Part shown: positions 45,086 to 56,509 of the stretch, piece after piece | Layout of the letters: the number at the start of each line of letters is the position of its first letter | Position numbering within the stretch: the first letter of the stretch is position 1 | NCBI RefSeq assembly: GCF_000091325.1 | Contig: NC_014012.1 | Coordinates: 372,001-436,000, forward strand | Direction: 5' to 3' | DNA length: 64,000 nt | From: Shewanella violacea DSS12 | Lineage (GTDB): Bacteria > Pseudomonadota > Gammaproteobacteria > Enterobacterales > Shewanellaceae | Translations under genes and position numbers: made by a program | The notes under the pieces: generated by a model | What the model saw: the letters and a program-made list of their open reading frames with translations, nothing else | Told to the model about the DNA's origin: nothing | The model's database searches: none

Positions 45086-47990
45086 AAGCGTGACTCACTA
45101 GCACCAAGCGCACAGCATCGAGTTGCAGCAGGCTATCATCCAAATAACCATTGAGTTCGGTCATTTGATTCTTCAGGTGAGTGATCTCTTCGTCACGAAT
45201 GTTAGGGTTCACAGCCTTGAGTGCTTCGAGACGCTCGAGTTCAACCGTGAGTTGAGAGGTCATTTTCGCTCTAGCACTCTCGGCCAGCAGTTTAAGCTCA
45301 GTCTGCGCAAACTCTTCTCCCTTAGCAAATAATGGGTGAAGAACTGTCTGATAAGCATTGACTAGTTTACTGGCAATGTGTCGATTGACCGCACTGAGTT
45401 GCTTATTGAAACCTTCGTAGGTGACGTTGTCAGACAAGTTGTTACCATTCTTGTCCAGTAAGATACGCACAGGTGTAGGCGGCAGGTATCTATATAGCTG
45501 GCTAGCTTTAGGTGCCGAAGCATCTGCCATATAGATCAGCTCGAGGAAGATGGTACCCGCAGGGAGCGCCTTATTCTTCAATACGGCTACGCTGGTGGAA
45601 CCTGTCTCAGATGAGGTGATCAGGTCTAAAGCTGTCTGAACCAGAGGATGTTCCTGAGTGATAAGGGCTATATCATCACGGGATAGGGCCACGTCTCTAT
45701 CGAAGGTGATAGTCATGCCGTCTTCAGTTAACCCCGGGTAGGTCGGGAACATCATATGTTCACTGGTCTTGAGCACTATGGTGTTTTCACCACAATCTTC
45801 CTGTTCGACACCTATGATGTCCCATAAGCGGATAACCGAGCCGATAAGTTGTGTATCTTGATCTCGCTCTGCCAGACGTTGTACCAACTTAGCAGCGCGA
45901 TCGCCACCATGGGAGTTGATCTCAAGCAGCTTATCCCGGCCTTGTTCCATGGCGGTTTTTAGCTCTTGATAACGAGTCTGAGTATCGCTTAGCAACTCCT
46001 CCATTGCCGTCTCATCTTGAGTGATCAACTGTGAAAGCAGAGACTCAGAGAATTCGTTGAAGAGTATGTGTCCACTGGGACAGGTTTGCTCGAACGCATT
46101 GAGTCCCTGGTGATACCACTGCATCAGGCACTCTTGGGCCGTGCCTGCCAAGTAAGGCAAGTGTATCTCGACATCGTTATTTTGACCGATACGATCTAAA
46201 CGGCCTATGCGCTGTTCCAGTAGATCCGGATTCAGAGGTAGATCAAACAAGACTAGTTGGCTGGCAAACTGGAAGTTTCGGCCCTCAGAGCCAATTTCAC
46301 TGCAGATGAGTGCCTGAGCACCACCAGTTTCCTGTGCAAAGTAGGCGCCGGCCTTATCACGTTCGATAATCGACATGCCTTCATGGAATACGGTTGCCTG
46401 GATGCCTTCGCGAGTACGCAGAGCTTCTTCCAGACTCAGGGCTGTTTCCGCCTGGCTGGCAATAATCAGCACCTTCTTGCTGCGGTTGGTTTTTAAAAAC
46501 TCGATGAGCCAATCGACTCTTGGATCGAATTTCCACCAACTGGCACTGCTGCTCTCGAAGTCTTGGTAGATCTTCTCAGGGCTCAGGGCTTGCTTGACCT
46601 TAGCGGCAGTATCCAAATGGCCATTCATCATGGCACCGACTCGCGCCGCGGTCACATATTGGCTCGGTATTGCTTGTGGATGTGCATGTAGAATACGTGT
46701 CGGGAAGCCTTTAACCGATGCTCTGCTGTTACGGTAGAGCACGCGGCCCGTGCCATGTCTATCCAGCAAATCTTGTAAAAGCTCATCTCGGGCGGCTTGT
46801 TGCTTGTCGACATCGGCGTCGCTTGCCTGAATTAACTCCAGAGTCGCGCCAATATCTTTTTCGCTAAGTAGGCTAGTTAGCTGAGCAATAGCGTCGGTCG
46901 AGAGTGCATCACCGCCGGCGAGCGCTTCGGCGGCACTAGCAACATCCTTGTAGCTTTTTTCCTCTTCGAGGAAGACGTCATAATCGTAGAAACGATCCGG
47001 ATCCAGTAGGCGTAATCTGGCAAAGTGACTCTGATGACCCAGCTGATCCGGCGTAGCGGTTAGCAATAATACGCCAGGTACGGCTTGACTCAGGGCCTCA
47101 ACGATACGGTAGGCGCGGCTAGGTGCCTCTTCGGTCCACTCTAGGTGATGTGCTTCATCGACAATCATAAGATCCCAATCGGCATCTATGGCTTGTTCCA
47201 GACGTTTCTTCTTGCGCAATAGCTCCAGAGAGCAGATCACTAGCTGTTCGGTATAGAATGGATTTTCGTTGTCGGCGTAGGCTTCGATACATCTGTCTTC
47301 ATCGAATACAGAGAACTTAAGGTTGAAGCGGCGCAGCATCTCGACCAGCCACTGATGGCGTAGAGTATCGGGAACTATCACTAAAATTCGCTCGGCGCGA
47401 CCTGTGAGCAGTTGCTGATGAATGATCAGTCCCGCTTCGATTGTCTTACCTAGACCCACTTCATCTGCGAGTAATACTCTAGGGGCAAAACGGCGACCCA
47501 CTTCATGGGCGATCCACTGCTGATGTGGGATCAGGCCGACTCTCGGTCCCTGAAGTCCCAGAAGATCCGATGTGGCTAGCTTATTTCTCAATAATTGGCT
47601 TTGGTATCGAACACCGAATCTGTCTAAGCGATCGATCTGACCGGCAAATAGCCTGTCTTGAGGCTTGTTGAATCTAACATTGTGGTTGAGTAAGGTCTCT
47701 CTAAGAGAGACTTGCTCACCAGTTTCGGTGTGAATTCCGTGGTAGATAATGAGCTCATTCTTCTCTTCGAGCTCATTGACGGTAAGACTCCAGCCTTCAT
47801 GGCTTTCAATTTTATCGCCAGGATTATAAATAACTCGAGTCAGGGGAGCCTCGGTGCGTGAGAACAGCCTGTTCTCATCGGTTGCTGGAAACATCAGCGT
47901 GACCATACGGCCTTCTAATCCTACGACTGTACCTAAACCAAGTTCTGATTCGGTATCACTTATCCAGCGTTGACCTAAGGAAAAGGGCAT
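45084..47990 (-). CDS. rapA: RNA polymerase-associated ATPase RapA
   Basis: A 968-residue SWI2/SNF2-type ATPase (HepA) that recycles stalled RNA polymerase. The N-terminal domain begins [18 protein letters not shown]; the helicase part has [17 protein letters not shown] (Walker A) and [10 protein letters not shown] (DEAH-type box); motif VI is [11 protein letters not shown] near residue 600. Length equals E. coli RapA (968). The upstream region has only a weak ribosome binding site. It is divergent from the PIN–PhoH gene. Confidence 0.97.
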   Translation of the reverse strand: MPFSLGQRWISDTESELGLGTVVGLEGRMVTLMFPATDENRLFSRTEAPLTRVIYNPGDKIESHEGWSLTVNELEEKNELIIYHGIHTETGEQVSLRETLLNHNVRFNKPQDRLFAGQIDRLDRFGVRYQSQLLRNKLATSDLLGLQGPRVGLIPHQQWIAHEVGRRFAPRVLLADEVGLGKTIEAGLIIHQQLLTGRAERILVIVPDTLRHQWLVEMLRRFNLKFSVFDEDRCIEAYADNENPFYTEQLVICSLELLRKKKRLEQAIDADWDLMIVDEAHHLEWTEEAPSRAYRIVEALSQAVPGVLLLTATPDQLGHQSHFARLRLLDPDRFYDYDVFLEEEKSYKDVASAAEALAGGDALSTDAIAQLTSLLSEKDIGATLELIQASDADVDKQQAARDELLQDLLDRHGTGRVLYRNSRASVKGFPTRILHAHPQAIPSQYVTAARVGAMMNGHLDTAAKVKQALSPEKIYQDFESSSASWWKFDPRVDWLIEFLKTNRSKKVLIIASQAETALSLEEALRTREGIQATVFHEGMSIIERDKAGAYFAQETGGAQALICSEIGSEGRNFQFASQLVLFDLPLNPDLLEQRIGRLDRIGQNNDVEIHLPYLAGTAQECLMQWYHQGLNAFEQTCPSGHILFNEFSESLLSQLITQDETAMEELLSDTQTRYQELKTAMEQGRDKLLEINSHGGDRAAKLVQRLAERDQDTQLIGSVIRLWDIIGVEQEDCGENTIVLKTSEHMMFPTYPGLTEDGMTITFDRDVALSRDDIALITQEHPLVQTALDLITSSETGSTSVAVLKNKALPAGTIFLELIYMADASAPKASQLYRYLPPTPVRILLDKNGNNLSDNVTYEGFNKQLSAVNRHIASKLVNAYQTVLHPLFAKGEEFAQTELKLLAESARAKMTSQLTVELERLEALKAVNPNIRDEEITHLKNQMTELNGYLDDSLLQLDAVRLVLVSHA

Positions 47991-48384
47991 TAACTATTTC
48001 TCATCTACGGGTGAACCACGAAAGGGCGCGTATTTTACCTCAACGCCCTCAAAGTGCAAGGCTCTGAGCCTTTTTCAACGGCCTAAATCGACCTCAATTT
48101 TGTGTCTAAGCTAGCTTAATTATTAAAAGTGCTGATTACAAATTATACTAGTAGTTTATTTATCTGTGATTTGTCATATCAGTGTAATCTAACTAAGTAA
48201 CTCTCCATTATAGAAAGTTCTAAGCAAGTGATTGAAGCGGCACTTTAATAGTGTCAGTATGAAATCAAGGTGATAGCTGATTTTTATTATTGGTACTCAC
48301 CGATATTTCTTACTCGACATGATTTTAAAGCACAGGGAGCCGTGAAAATATAACATCATATAGATAGAAATAATTGGAGGCGCC
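47991..48384. other. Divergent promoter region rapA / phoH-like
   Basis: An AT-rich 394-base region with promoters for both genes expected. No clear operator, repeat or small gene was recognised. Confidence 0.3.
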
Positions 48385-49779
48385 ATGGAACAAGACGACA
48401 GAAAGTTGTTTGTACTGGATACCAATGTATTACTACACGAACCTTTAGCCATCTATTCATTTAAGGAGCACGATGTAGTAATTCCCATGACAGTTCTGGA
48501 AGAGCTGGATCAGATAAAAGATAGGAAACGAGACGTTAGCCGAGACGCGCGAGTCGCCATCAGGGCACTGGAAGACATACTCGGCGGTAAAACAACTCCT
48601 GAGCAGATACTTCAAGGAGTCAAGCTACCACGGCGGGAAGATCACGGCGATGCCTGTGGCACCCTATCTATTTTCCCCGATCATCAACTCGAAATGACTC
48701 ACGCCTCCCTACCGGACAATAATAACGATAACCGCATCATCAACACTGCACTGCACCTACAAAAAATCCATAAACCCCGTAACGTCGTTCTCGTCACTAA
48801 AGATATCAATATGCGCCTCAAGGCCAAAGGTGCTGGTATTAAACTGGTGGAGGATTATCGCACCGATCAACTCATCGATGATATTCGCTTCCTGACTACC
48901 GGTTTTCATCAATTCAAGGGTGATTTTTGGGAGCGTAAAGAGCATGTTTCTACCGAGTCCCATGGGCGCCATACAGTGCATACCATTCCTGTGAAGGAGG
49001 TAGGAGATGAGAATTTTTATATCAACCAATACTTGATAGACGAAGACTCCAACTTCTGTGCTCGAGTGCTGGAGAAGACCAGTGACGACCTTAAACTGTT
49101 AGATCTCGGTAAAGACAGGTTACTCAACATAGATGCTTGGGGGATTCGTCCGAAGAATATTTATCAGGGTATGGCGATGCAGGCTCTGCTGGATCCGGAG
49201 ATAGATTTAGTGATCCTCACCGGCCCAGCAGGTTGCGGTAAGACCCTATTGGCCATGGCGGCGGCCCTGGAAATGGTAGTCGAGAGAGGGCTTTACGATA
49301 AAATTATCGTAACCCGTAATACACCCGAAATCGCCGAATCCATAGGTTTCCTCCCTGGTACTGAAGAGGAGAAGATGACGCCTTGGCTCGCGGCGATTAC
49401 TGATACCTTAGAGGTGTTGCATAAGAATGATGTGAATCCCAGTGGTAGCATGAACTACATCATGGACAAGGCTAATGTCCAGTTCAAATCTATCAACTTT
49501 ATGCGTGGTCGTTCGATACAAAACTCTGTGGTGATCCTCGATGAGTGCCAGAATCTGACGGCTTCTCAGATAAAGACCATGATCACCCGGATGGGCGAGG
49601 GAACTAAGCTTATCTGTAGTGGTAATCTGTCACAGATAGATTCTAACTATCTCACCGCAGTGACATCGGGATTGACCTATATCGTCGAGCGTTTCAAAGA
49701 CTTCGAAGGCAGTGCCAACATCTATCTCAATGGTGTTGTACGTTCGCGTCTGGCCGAATTCGCCGAGGAGAACCTGTAA
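48385..49779 (+). CDS. PIN–PhoH family ATPase (PhoH2-type)
   Basis: A 464-residue fusion of an N-terminal PIN nuclease domain (LFVLDTNVLLHEP with catalytic Asp, and later acidic residues in VTKDINMRLKAKGAG) and a C-terminal PhoH ATPase (Walker A GPAGCGKTLLAMAAALE near residue 280; VVILDECQNLTASQ Walker B). PhoH2-type proteins couple ATP hydrolysis to RNA unwinding and cleavage. GGAGG precedes the ATG. It is monocistronic with a good terminator. Confidence 0.93.
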   Translation: MEQDDRKLFVLDTNVLLHEPLAIYSFKEHDVVIPMTVLEELDQIKDRKRDVSRDARVAIRALEDILGGKTTPEQILQGVKLPRREDHGDACGTLSIFPDHQLEMTHASLPDNNNDNRIINTALHLQKIHKPRNVVLVTKDINMRLKAKGAGIKLVEDYRTDQLIDDIRFLTTGFHQFKGDFWERKEHVSTESHGRHTVHTIPVKEVGDENFYINQYLIDEDSNFCARVLEKTSDDLKLLDLGKDRLLNIDAWGIRPKNIYQGMAMQALLDPEIDLVILTGPAGCGKTLLAMAAALEMVVERGLYDKIIVTRNTPEIAESIGFLPGTEEEKMTPWLAAITDTLEVLHKNDVNPSGSMNYIMDKANVQFKSINFMRGRSIQNSVVILDECQNLTASQIKTMITRMGEGTKLICSGNLSQIDSNYLTAVTSGLTYIVERFKDFEGSANIYLNGVVRSRLAEFAEENL

Positions 49780-49803
49780 ATTATCTGAGATGTTCGCTGT
49801 TTA

Positions 49804-49835
49804 AATAAGACCTCTATATTCATGGAGGTCTTATT
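49804..49835 (+). terminator. Terminator after the PIN–PhoH gene
   Basis: An 11-bp stem (AATAAGACCTC with GAGGTCTTATT) 25 bases past the stop, with a T-rich end. Confidence 0.8.
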
Positions 49836-50049
49836 ATTTCACCTATAGTGAAATATGTAGCGTAGTGGTAAAATTTTAATCAGCTCTGTATCTATCTGTA
49901 AGCTAGGTGTTTATCTGGCATATTAATCTGACTTTAGTTAACTTATTAGACAAATATAGTGTATTCAATTCATCTGTCTTCCTGATACTATACGGTTAAT
50001 GAAATCCAAAGTCTGTGCAGGGAATTGCAGGCTTATTCAAGGGCCATGA

Positions 50050-53000
50050 ATGAAATCGACTGAGCCAGATCTTCAACTGAAGTCGCCGATACAGAAAAAC
50101 TATAACCGTGCTGTTTTTTATACCTATATTGGCGTGATTATCATGGCGCTGATCACTGCCTGGTTCTTCTTCGATGGCCAGAAATCTCAGCTTATGGAGA
50201 AAAGAGAGGAGCAGGTCGAGCGCCGTGTTCTGCAGATAGATCTATTGCTGGAGTCGAGTATCCGAGCGGTAAAGAGTCTGAGAAATGTCGCAGTCGATCA
50301 TCTCAGGCTTGGTGAGTTGGTGCGTAAAGAGCGTTTGCCTCAGTATGAAAAATTCGATGAGAGTGGCCAGTATTTTACCTTAGAGCCAAGCTATGCCGAG
50401 AGTGGTGAACCTTTTACCAATATGGGGCGTATCACAGGTGCAGGCTCCCTCAATGGCCGCAGCGAGAAGTTTTATCAAGAACTGGAGATGTTGTTCGAAT
50501 TATCTCTCTCTTTCCCCGTGGCAATCGAAGCGGCTCCTAAAGCCTCATCTATCTATTACATCTCTAAGCATAGGATCATGTCCTATTTCCCCTGGCCATC
50601 GGATGAGCAAAGATTCAGAGATGAATTGCTTAATAAGAACCAGTTCCAGTTAGCCACGCCAGCCATGAACCCTCAGCGCAGCGTATTCTGGAGCCCAGCT
50701 TATGTGGACCCGGGCGGCAAAGGCTTGCTGACCACCTTAGGTGTGCCTATTTATTTGGAAGACGAATTTATCGGCTCGATCAATCTGGATATGACCTTGT
50801 CCTCGCTGGCGAAACAAATGCATCTCTATTTTAAGATGCCGGGTACGGTTATTCTGCTGGATCAGAATAATAATATTCTTTCCCACAGTGATGATGACAA
50901 GTCTGAGATCAGTCGTGTGTTCCATATCAGTCAGAAGATCCCCTCTGAATTGCACTCCATTCCTGAGTCGGAACTGTTCGATGCCCACGAAGGGATCATC
51001 AGAAATGGTTACTACATCCACTCGGTAGCCTTGCAGAATGCTCCCTGGCGCCTGCTCTATTTGCAGGATAGAGATGAGTTATTCAAGGATTCCTGGGATA
51101 AGCTCGAGCTGACATTTATCTTAGTGGTATTGGCCCTGTCGGTATTGGTGACCATAGTACACTGGCAGACCCGCCGCTCATTCGTGAACCCAGCTTCCCG
51201 TCTGTTGACCCATCTGGAATCTTGTTCTTTGGAGCCTCGCAAGCCCCCGGAGCAGATATCTCAGGGTTGGGAACCTTGGTTCCAACTGGTGAGTCGAATC
51301 TTCGAAGAAAACCTGCAATATACCAAGCATCTAGCCGAGCAAAATCGAAGGCTAGATAAGCTGGTGGCACGCCGTACAGCAAGATTGAAAGAGACTACAG
51401 AGCGGCGAGAGCGGGAATATGCCTTGCTAAGATCTCTGCTGGACTCCATCCCTGAGGCGATTGTCTTCAAGGATAAAGAGGGTAAGTATTTAGGCTGTAA
51501 CAAGGCAGCCGAGCGTATGTTGGGCTATACCGAGAGTGAACTCATAGGTCAGGAGTCGATAAAACTCACTACACAAGAGCAGTCGGTGCGTATTAAAGCT
51601 GAGGATGAACGCGTACTGGCAGAGCGAACTCCCCTGCGCTATCAGGAGAAGGTGGAATTTGCCGGTAAGCCTGTGTTACTCGATACCCTTAAACTGCCCT
51701 TCTATAATCGGCGCGGTGAGCTGTTAGGTTTGATTGCTGTTTGGCGTGATGTGACTCGAGAGTATGAGTCGGCCGAGCAGTTAAGATTGTCCGAGGAGCG
51801 TTATCACTTAGCCATGGATGCGGTAGAAGATGGCTTGTGGGATTGGTATCTGGACTCGAAACAGATCATCTGTAATCCAGCTTACTATTCTATGCTTGGC
51901 TACAAGAGCAATGAGTTTCCGGCATTGGTTTCTACCTTAGACGACTTGATTCATCCCGATGACAGGATTCGGGTGCAAGAGTATCGCGAGCAGTATCTTG
52001 GCGATCCTATCGGTGCCTTCGATGTCGAATTCAGGATGCGCGGCAAGAGTGGCCAGTATCACTGGTTACTCTCCCGTGGTCGCGTGGTGGAATACACTGT
52101 CGATAATCAGCCAAAACGTATGGTGGGTACTCATAAAGATATTACTCGGCATAAGAGTAACGAAGTTGCTCTGCTTGAGGCTAAACAAGATGCCGAGTCT
52201 GCTAACTTATCTAAGAGTGAATTTCTGGCCAATATGAGCCATGAGATCCGCACGCCCATGAATGCCATTATCGGCATGTTGCAGCTGGCTCAGCGTACAG
52301 AACTCACGGCTAAGCAGGAAGATTATTTAGATAAGGCCGGCTTCTCGGCTCAGTCTCTGCTGAGGATCATCAATGATATTCTCGATTTCTCTAAAATTGA
52401 GGCGGGTAAATTAGAGCTGGAGAAGGTGGCATTTCCGCTGGATAAGGTGCTGGATCATGCCCTAGACCTTAATGCTCTCAAGTCGCAACAGAAGGGAGTC
52501 GAGCTGCTCCTCTACGCCCCAGTCACAGCAGGATTAATCCTCGAGGGTGATCCCCTGCGCTTAGGTCAGGTGCTGATCAACATGCTCTCTAATGCGGTCA
52601 AGTTTACTCAGACTGGTGAGATAGAGTTGGGTTGTGAAGATGTGGGTGAGCGTGATCATCGCATCACCCTTAAGTTCTGGGTCCGTGACACCGGCATAGG
52701 GATCAGTAAGGAGCAACAGGCTAGTTTGTTCGATGCTTTCGCTCAAGCCGATGGCTCTACCACTCGTAAGTATGGTGGCACAGGTCTTGGTCTCTCTATC
52801 AGTAAGCATCTAGTGTCCATGATGGGCGGTCAGATGCAGGTTCAGAGTGAGATGGGGGTAGGTAGTACCTTCAGTTTCACCATCAGCTTCGAGATTGCCG
52901 AAGAGGCCGAAGTTAAACCTATGATAGTGCCTGAGCGTTTAGGCAGTCTTAAGACTCTAGTGGTCGATGATAACCCGACGGCACTGCAGATCTATGCCAC

Positions 53001-53757
53001 AGTGATGCGTGATTTCCACTTCGAAGTGGATACTGCTGCTAATGGTTCAGAGGCACTTTATAAGCTGGAGAAGTCATCGGTAGATCTTCTACTGCTCGAT
53101 TGGATGATGCCTGAGATGGATGGCATTCAGGTGATCGAAGAGCTAGATCGCATGGTGGCCGATGGTCGATTAGATAAGCGTCCCATCGTCATCATGATGA
53201 CAGGCTATGCCGCAGAACCCTTAAAAGAAGATGCGGATCGCTCAAATATTTACGCCATGCTACAGAAGCCGTTTAAAGCATCAGCCCTGTTCGATGAGAT
53301 CATCAGCGCTTTCACCGAAGAGCCTAAGGTCAATTCTGTGATAGAAGTAGAAGCTGAAGAAGTGGTCGATACACATGTGGGCATGGTCTTGCTGGTAGAG
53401 GATAACTTCATCAACCAGCAGGTTGCCACCGAACTCCTTAAGAGTGCGGGCTATGAGGTGGATGTTGCCGATAACGGTCAAATAGCCATAGATATGATCG
53501 CCGAGAAGGATTTCGATGCGGTACTCATGGATATTCAGATGCCGGTGATGGACGGGTTAACCGCAACAAAAGAGATCAGAAAGCACTTTAGTCTGCAGGA
53601 GCTGCCTATCATAGCCATGACGGCTCACGCCATGTCTGGTGATAGAGAGAAGAGTCTATCGGCGGGGATGAATGCTCATATTACTAAACCAATCGTCCTC
53701 AATGAGCTGTTCGATACCTTAAGTTACTGGATTAAGCAGAAAGATGAGGTGAGTTAA
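50050..53757 (+). CDS. Hybrid sensor histidine kinase, two receivers
   Basis: A 1235-residue membrane sensor. Order: membrane segment (about 22–42), periplasmic Cache-like domain, second membrane segment (about 352–372), linker, PAS near 460–570 (SIPEAIVFKDKEGKYLGCN), PAS near 585–700 (LWDWYLDSKQIICNPAYYSMLGY), HisKA with His in NMSHEIRTPMNAI (about 731), HATPase with NMLSNAVKFTQ and DTGIG/GTGLGLSI boxes, then two receivers with LLLLDWMMPEMDG and AVLMDIQMPVMDG, both with Asp. No Hpt domain, so an external Hpt protein is expected. The ligand is unknown. No regulator is adjacent. Confidence 0.93.
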   Translation: MKSTEPDLQLKSPIQKNYNRAVFYTYIGVIIMALITAWFFFDGQKSQLMEKREEQVERRVLQIDLLLESSIRAVKSLRNVAVDHLRLGELVRKERLPQYEKFDESGQYFTLEPSYAESGEPFTNMGRITGAGSLNGRSEKFYQELEMLFELSLSFPVAIEAAPKASSIYYISKHRIMSYFPWPSDEQRFRDELLNKNQFQLATPAMNPQRSVFWSPAYVDPGGKGLLTTLGVPIYLEDEFIGSINLDMTLSSLAKQMHLYFKMPGTVILLDQNNNILSHSDDDKSEISRVFHISQKIPSELHSIPESELFDAHEGIIRNGYYIHSVALQNAPWRLLYLQDRDELFKDSWDKLELTFILVVLALSVLVTIVHWQTRRSFVNPASRLLTHLESCSLEPRKPPEQISQGWEPWFQLVSRIFEENLQYTKHLAEQNRRLDKLVARRTARLKETTERREREYALLRSLLDSIPEAIVFKDKEGKYLGCNKAAERMLGYTESELIGQESIKLTTQEQSVRIKAEDERVLAERTPLRYQEKVEFAGKPVLLDTLKLPFYNRRGELLGLIAVWRDVTREYESAEQLRLSEERYHLAMDAVEDGLWDWYLDSKQIICNPAYYSMLGYKSNEFPALVSTLDDLIHPDDRIRVQEYREQYLGDPIGAFDVEFRMRGKSGQYHWLLSRGRVVEYTVDNQPKRMVGTHKDITRHKSNEVALLEAKQDAESANLSKSEFLANMSHEIRTPMNAIIGMLQLAQRTELTAKQEDYLDKAGFSAQSLLRIINDILDFSKIEAGKLELEKVAFPLDKVLDHALDLNALKSQQKGVELLLYAPVTAGLILEGDPLRLGQVLINMLSNAVKFTQTGEIELGCEDVGERDHRITLKFWVRDTGIGISKEQQASLFDAFAQADGSTTRKYGGTGLGLSISKHLVSMMGGQMQVQSEMGVGSTFSFTISFEIAEEAEVKPMIVPERLGSLKTLVVDDNPTALQIYATVMRDFHFEVDTAANGSEALYKLEKSSVDLLLLDWMMPEMDGIQVIEELDRMVADGRLDKRPIVIMMTGYAAEPLKEDADRSNIYAMLQKPFKASALFDEIISAFTEEPKVNSVIEVEAEEVVDTHVGMVLLVEDNFINQQVATELLKSAGYEVDVADNGQIAIDMIAEKDFDAVLMDIQMPVMDGLTATKEIRKHFSLQELPIIAMTAHAMSGDREKSLSAGMNAHITKPIVLNELFDTLSYWIKQKDEVS

Positions 53758-53968
53758 TCCGTTAAAGATTGATAAAGGCGTTATTAATTTCCAAGCCTAC
53801 TCCTAAGATAAATCTCTAAGAGTAGGTTAATTGAATGATTTGCACTTGAGAGTAAACATATTACTGTTAAGCTAATGCAAAATTAGAACAGAATCTCAAC
53901 ATAAAACAAAAACAAAAATTAAGTTGTTGAGATCTGCAGGTGTTAATAGCCTCATTCAAGGAGAGCAA

Positions 53969-56374
53969 ATGAAGTCTTATAATCTCGCTTTGGCGATAGC
54001 ACTTATCTGTGTGCCCGTCGTCGATGTCGTCGCAGCCTCAAGCAATACCGCCAGCATCATCAAGAAAAGCCAGTCTACAACAGGCTTTCTCAACTTGTTT
54101 TACGCTAAAGCCGATGGTGAACTTTACCTAGAAGCGAATAAGTTAGATCAACCTTTCCTATTACTTACCAGCTTGCCCCATGGCGTAGGTTCCAATGATA
54201 TTGGCCTAGATCGTGGTCAACTTGGTTATACCCGCATGGTGCAATTTGAGCGTCATGGTCCTTACTTGATCCTCAAACAGCTCAATACTCAATATCGTGC
54301 CAGTACCGATAACGCCGCCGAGCTCAGAGCCGTTAAAGAGGCCTTTGCCGAGTCAGTGCTCTGGCGAGGCAAGATCATCGATGGCAAACGGGATCTGGTG
54401 TCGATCAATGATCTGGTTATTAACGATCTCCACGGCATATCTTCGGTGCTAGAGGATACTAAGCAAGGGAGCTATCGGCTAGATAAAAGCCGTTCGCTCA
54501 TCTTGCCTCAGGGAGTCAAATCCTTCGAGCGTAACAGCGATGTGGATGTACTGTTGACCTTCAACAGTACCAAGGCGGGTAACTATGTGGCCCAAGTGAC
54601 ACCGGATGCTAATCATATGTCGGTGCGTCTGCGTTACTCCTTCATTCAGCTGCCGGAAGAGGGCTATGTGGCTCGAGATTACCATCCTATGAGTGGTTAT
54701 CTGGCCGAGGAGTACCTGGATTATGGTACTCAGGTTGATCAGGATATTCGTCAGCGTCATCTGCTGCGCCATCGTTTGCAGAAAGTGAACCCGGGAACTG
54801 AGCCAAGTGAAGTAATAAAACCTATCACTTATTATCTGGATCCCGGTGTACCTGAGCCAATTCGCAGCGCACTCTTAGAGGGAGCTGGCTGGTGGGAAGA
54901 AGCATTCGAACAGGCTGGATTCATAGATGGCTTCAAGGTCGAGTTATTGCCCGAAGATGCCGATCCTCAAGATATTCGCTACAACGTCATCCAATGGGTA
55001 CATAGGGCGACACGGGGCTGGTCATACGGCTCGGCAGTTGCCGATCCCAGAACCGGAGAGATCATCAAGGGCCATGTGACCTTAGGCAGCCAAAGGGTTC
55101 GCCAAGATCATATGATTGCCCGCGGCCTCACCGCAGGTTGGGAGGACAGACAGGCCGCAGAAGATGCGTCTATGGCGCTTTCTTTGGCTCGAATTCGTCA
55201 GCTGGCAGCCCACGAGGTTGGTCATACCTTAGGATTCGATCATAACTTCGCCGCCTCGAGTAATGATAATGCCTCAGTGATGGATTACCCCCATCCACTG
55301 GCGACACTCAAAGGCGACAAGATAGACATTTCGGCGCCCTACGGCGTGGGTGTCGGTGCCTGGGATAAGTATATTGTTGAATATGGTTATAGGGAATATG
55401 CCGATTCTGGCGAGGAGTCGGCTCAGTTATCTGAGCTAATGGCTCAGGTGCAGCGCCAGGGACTGCGCTACATAGGTGAAGCGGATTCTCGCTCCAAGGG
55501 AGCCAGCAATGCTTATGCCAGCCTCTGGGATAATGGCAGCGATCCAGTTGCCGAGCTTATCCGTATCGATAAGGTGCGAGCCAAGGCAATAAATGATTTT
55601 TCTCCCTCGGCTTTATTGGCGGGACAACCTAGGGGGGAGCTAAGTGATATCTTCGTGCCCATCTATCTACTCAATCGTTATCAGATCACCGCGGCAGCTA
55701 AATTCATTGGCGGTACAGATTACAGCTATAGCGAAGATGTCGACGGTAAGTCATGGCACTATATTGCGCCTCAGCTGCAAAAAAGTGCCCTGGATGCCTT
55801 ACTCGATACCTTGTCTCCCAAGGCGTTAGTCATCTCTCAGGCCTTGCAGGAATCTTTAGTACCCAAGGCGGCAAATTACAGCAAGACTCGTGAGAGTTTC
55901 GATTCGGGTCTTGGAGTCATCATAGATCCGCTGGGTATGGCCGAAGTATTGAGTCGTCATACGGCGCAGCAGCTGCTCGCGCCGCAGCGACTCAACCGGG
56001 TGAATCAGGGCTATATCGGCGACAGGGAACAGCTATCCGTTCCGGCATTAGTCGATAAGCTATTGGGTAGCACTCTGTATGAGGATATGCCCAACGGCGC
56101 CGAGCAAGGGGTCTGGATGCGGGTTAACAGCGTGATACTCGATGAGTTGTTAGCGAGTTACCACGCTAAGGAGACACGACCCGAGGTAAAGGCACAGCTG
56201 GCAGGGCGTTTGCGTTATACACTCAAGCAGCTTAAACGTAAGGTTAAGCGAGTCAGCGCCTACGAGGCGGCTCATTTTGCCTGGCTTGCAGATGGCGTTG
56301 AGAGAGGCATGAAAGATGCTAAGGTCAAACTGATAGCCGAGCCGCTTAAGATACCACCTGGTTCGCCGATTTAA
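53969..56374 (+). CDS. Zinc-dependent metalloprotease (metzincin-like, DUF5117/DUF4953)
   Basis: An 801-residue exported protein. The ATG at 53969 (after AAGGAGAG) starts a signal peptide MKSYNLALAIALICVPVVDVVA; the longer frame is rejected. The catalytic motif HEVGHTLGFDHNFAAS (HExxHxxGxxH) is at about residue 414, followed by SVMDYPHP, a Met-turn. The N-terminal GFLNLFYAKADGELYLEANKLDQPFLLLTSL is typical of the DUF5117/DUF4953 family. Substrate unknown; location periplasmic or outer-membrane side. Single gene with terminator. Confidence 0.9.
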   Translation: MKSYNLALAIALICVPVVDVVAASSNTASIIKKSQSTTGFLNLFYAKADGELYLEANKLDQPFLLLTSLPHGVGSNDIGLDRGQLGYTRMVQFERHGPYLILKQLNTQYRASTDNAAELRAVKEAFAESVLWRGKIIDGKRDLVSINDLVINDLHGISSVLEDTKQGSYRLDKSRSLILPQGVKSFERNSDVDVLLTFNSTKAGNYVAQVTPDANHMSVRLRYSFIQLPEEGYVARDYHPMSGYLAEEYLDYGTQVDQDIRQRHLLRHRLQKVNPGTEPSEVIKPITYYLDPGVPEPIRSALLEGAGWWEEAFEQAGFIDGFKVELLPEDADPQDIRYNVIQWVHRATRGWSYGSAVADPRTGEIIKGHVTLGSQRVRQDHMIARGLTAGWEDRQAAEDASMALSLARIRQLAAHEVGHTLGFDHNFAASSNDNASVMDYPHPLATLKGDKIDISAPYGVGVGAWDKYIVEYGYREYADSGEESAQLSELMAQVQRQGLRYIGEADSRSKGASNAYASLWDNGSDPVAELIRIDKVRAKAINDFSPSALLAGQPRGELSDIFVPIYLLNRYQITAAAKFIGGTDYSYSEDVDGKSWHYIAPQLQKSALDALLDTLSPKALVISQALQESLVPKAANYSKTRESFDSGLGVIIDPLGMAEVLSRHTAQQLLAPQRLNRVNQGYIGDREQLSVPALVDKLLGSTLYEDMPNGAEQGVWMRVNSVILDELLASYHAKETRPEVKAQLAGRLRYTLKQLKRKVKRVSAYEAAHFAWLADGVERGMKDAKVKLIAEPLKIPPGSPI

Positions 56375-56396
56375 GCGAGTCGATAGAAGCTGGTAA

Positions 56397-56423
56397 TGAA
56401 GGTTCTAGGGCTAAGAACCTTCA
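56397..56423 (+). terminator. Terminator after the metalloprotease gene
   Basis: A perfect 10-bp stem (TGAAGGTTCT with AGAACCTTCA), 7-base loop, then TCGTTTTGAAC. Confidence 0.75.
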
Positions 56424-56509
56424 TCGTTTTGAACTATTTTATTGGGCTAGAGTCTATCCTTGTGTAACTCATTGCTTGTCGCATTTTTTAAGGCTAAATA
56501 ATTTAACTT

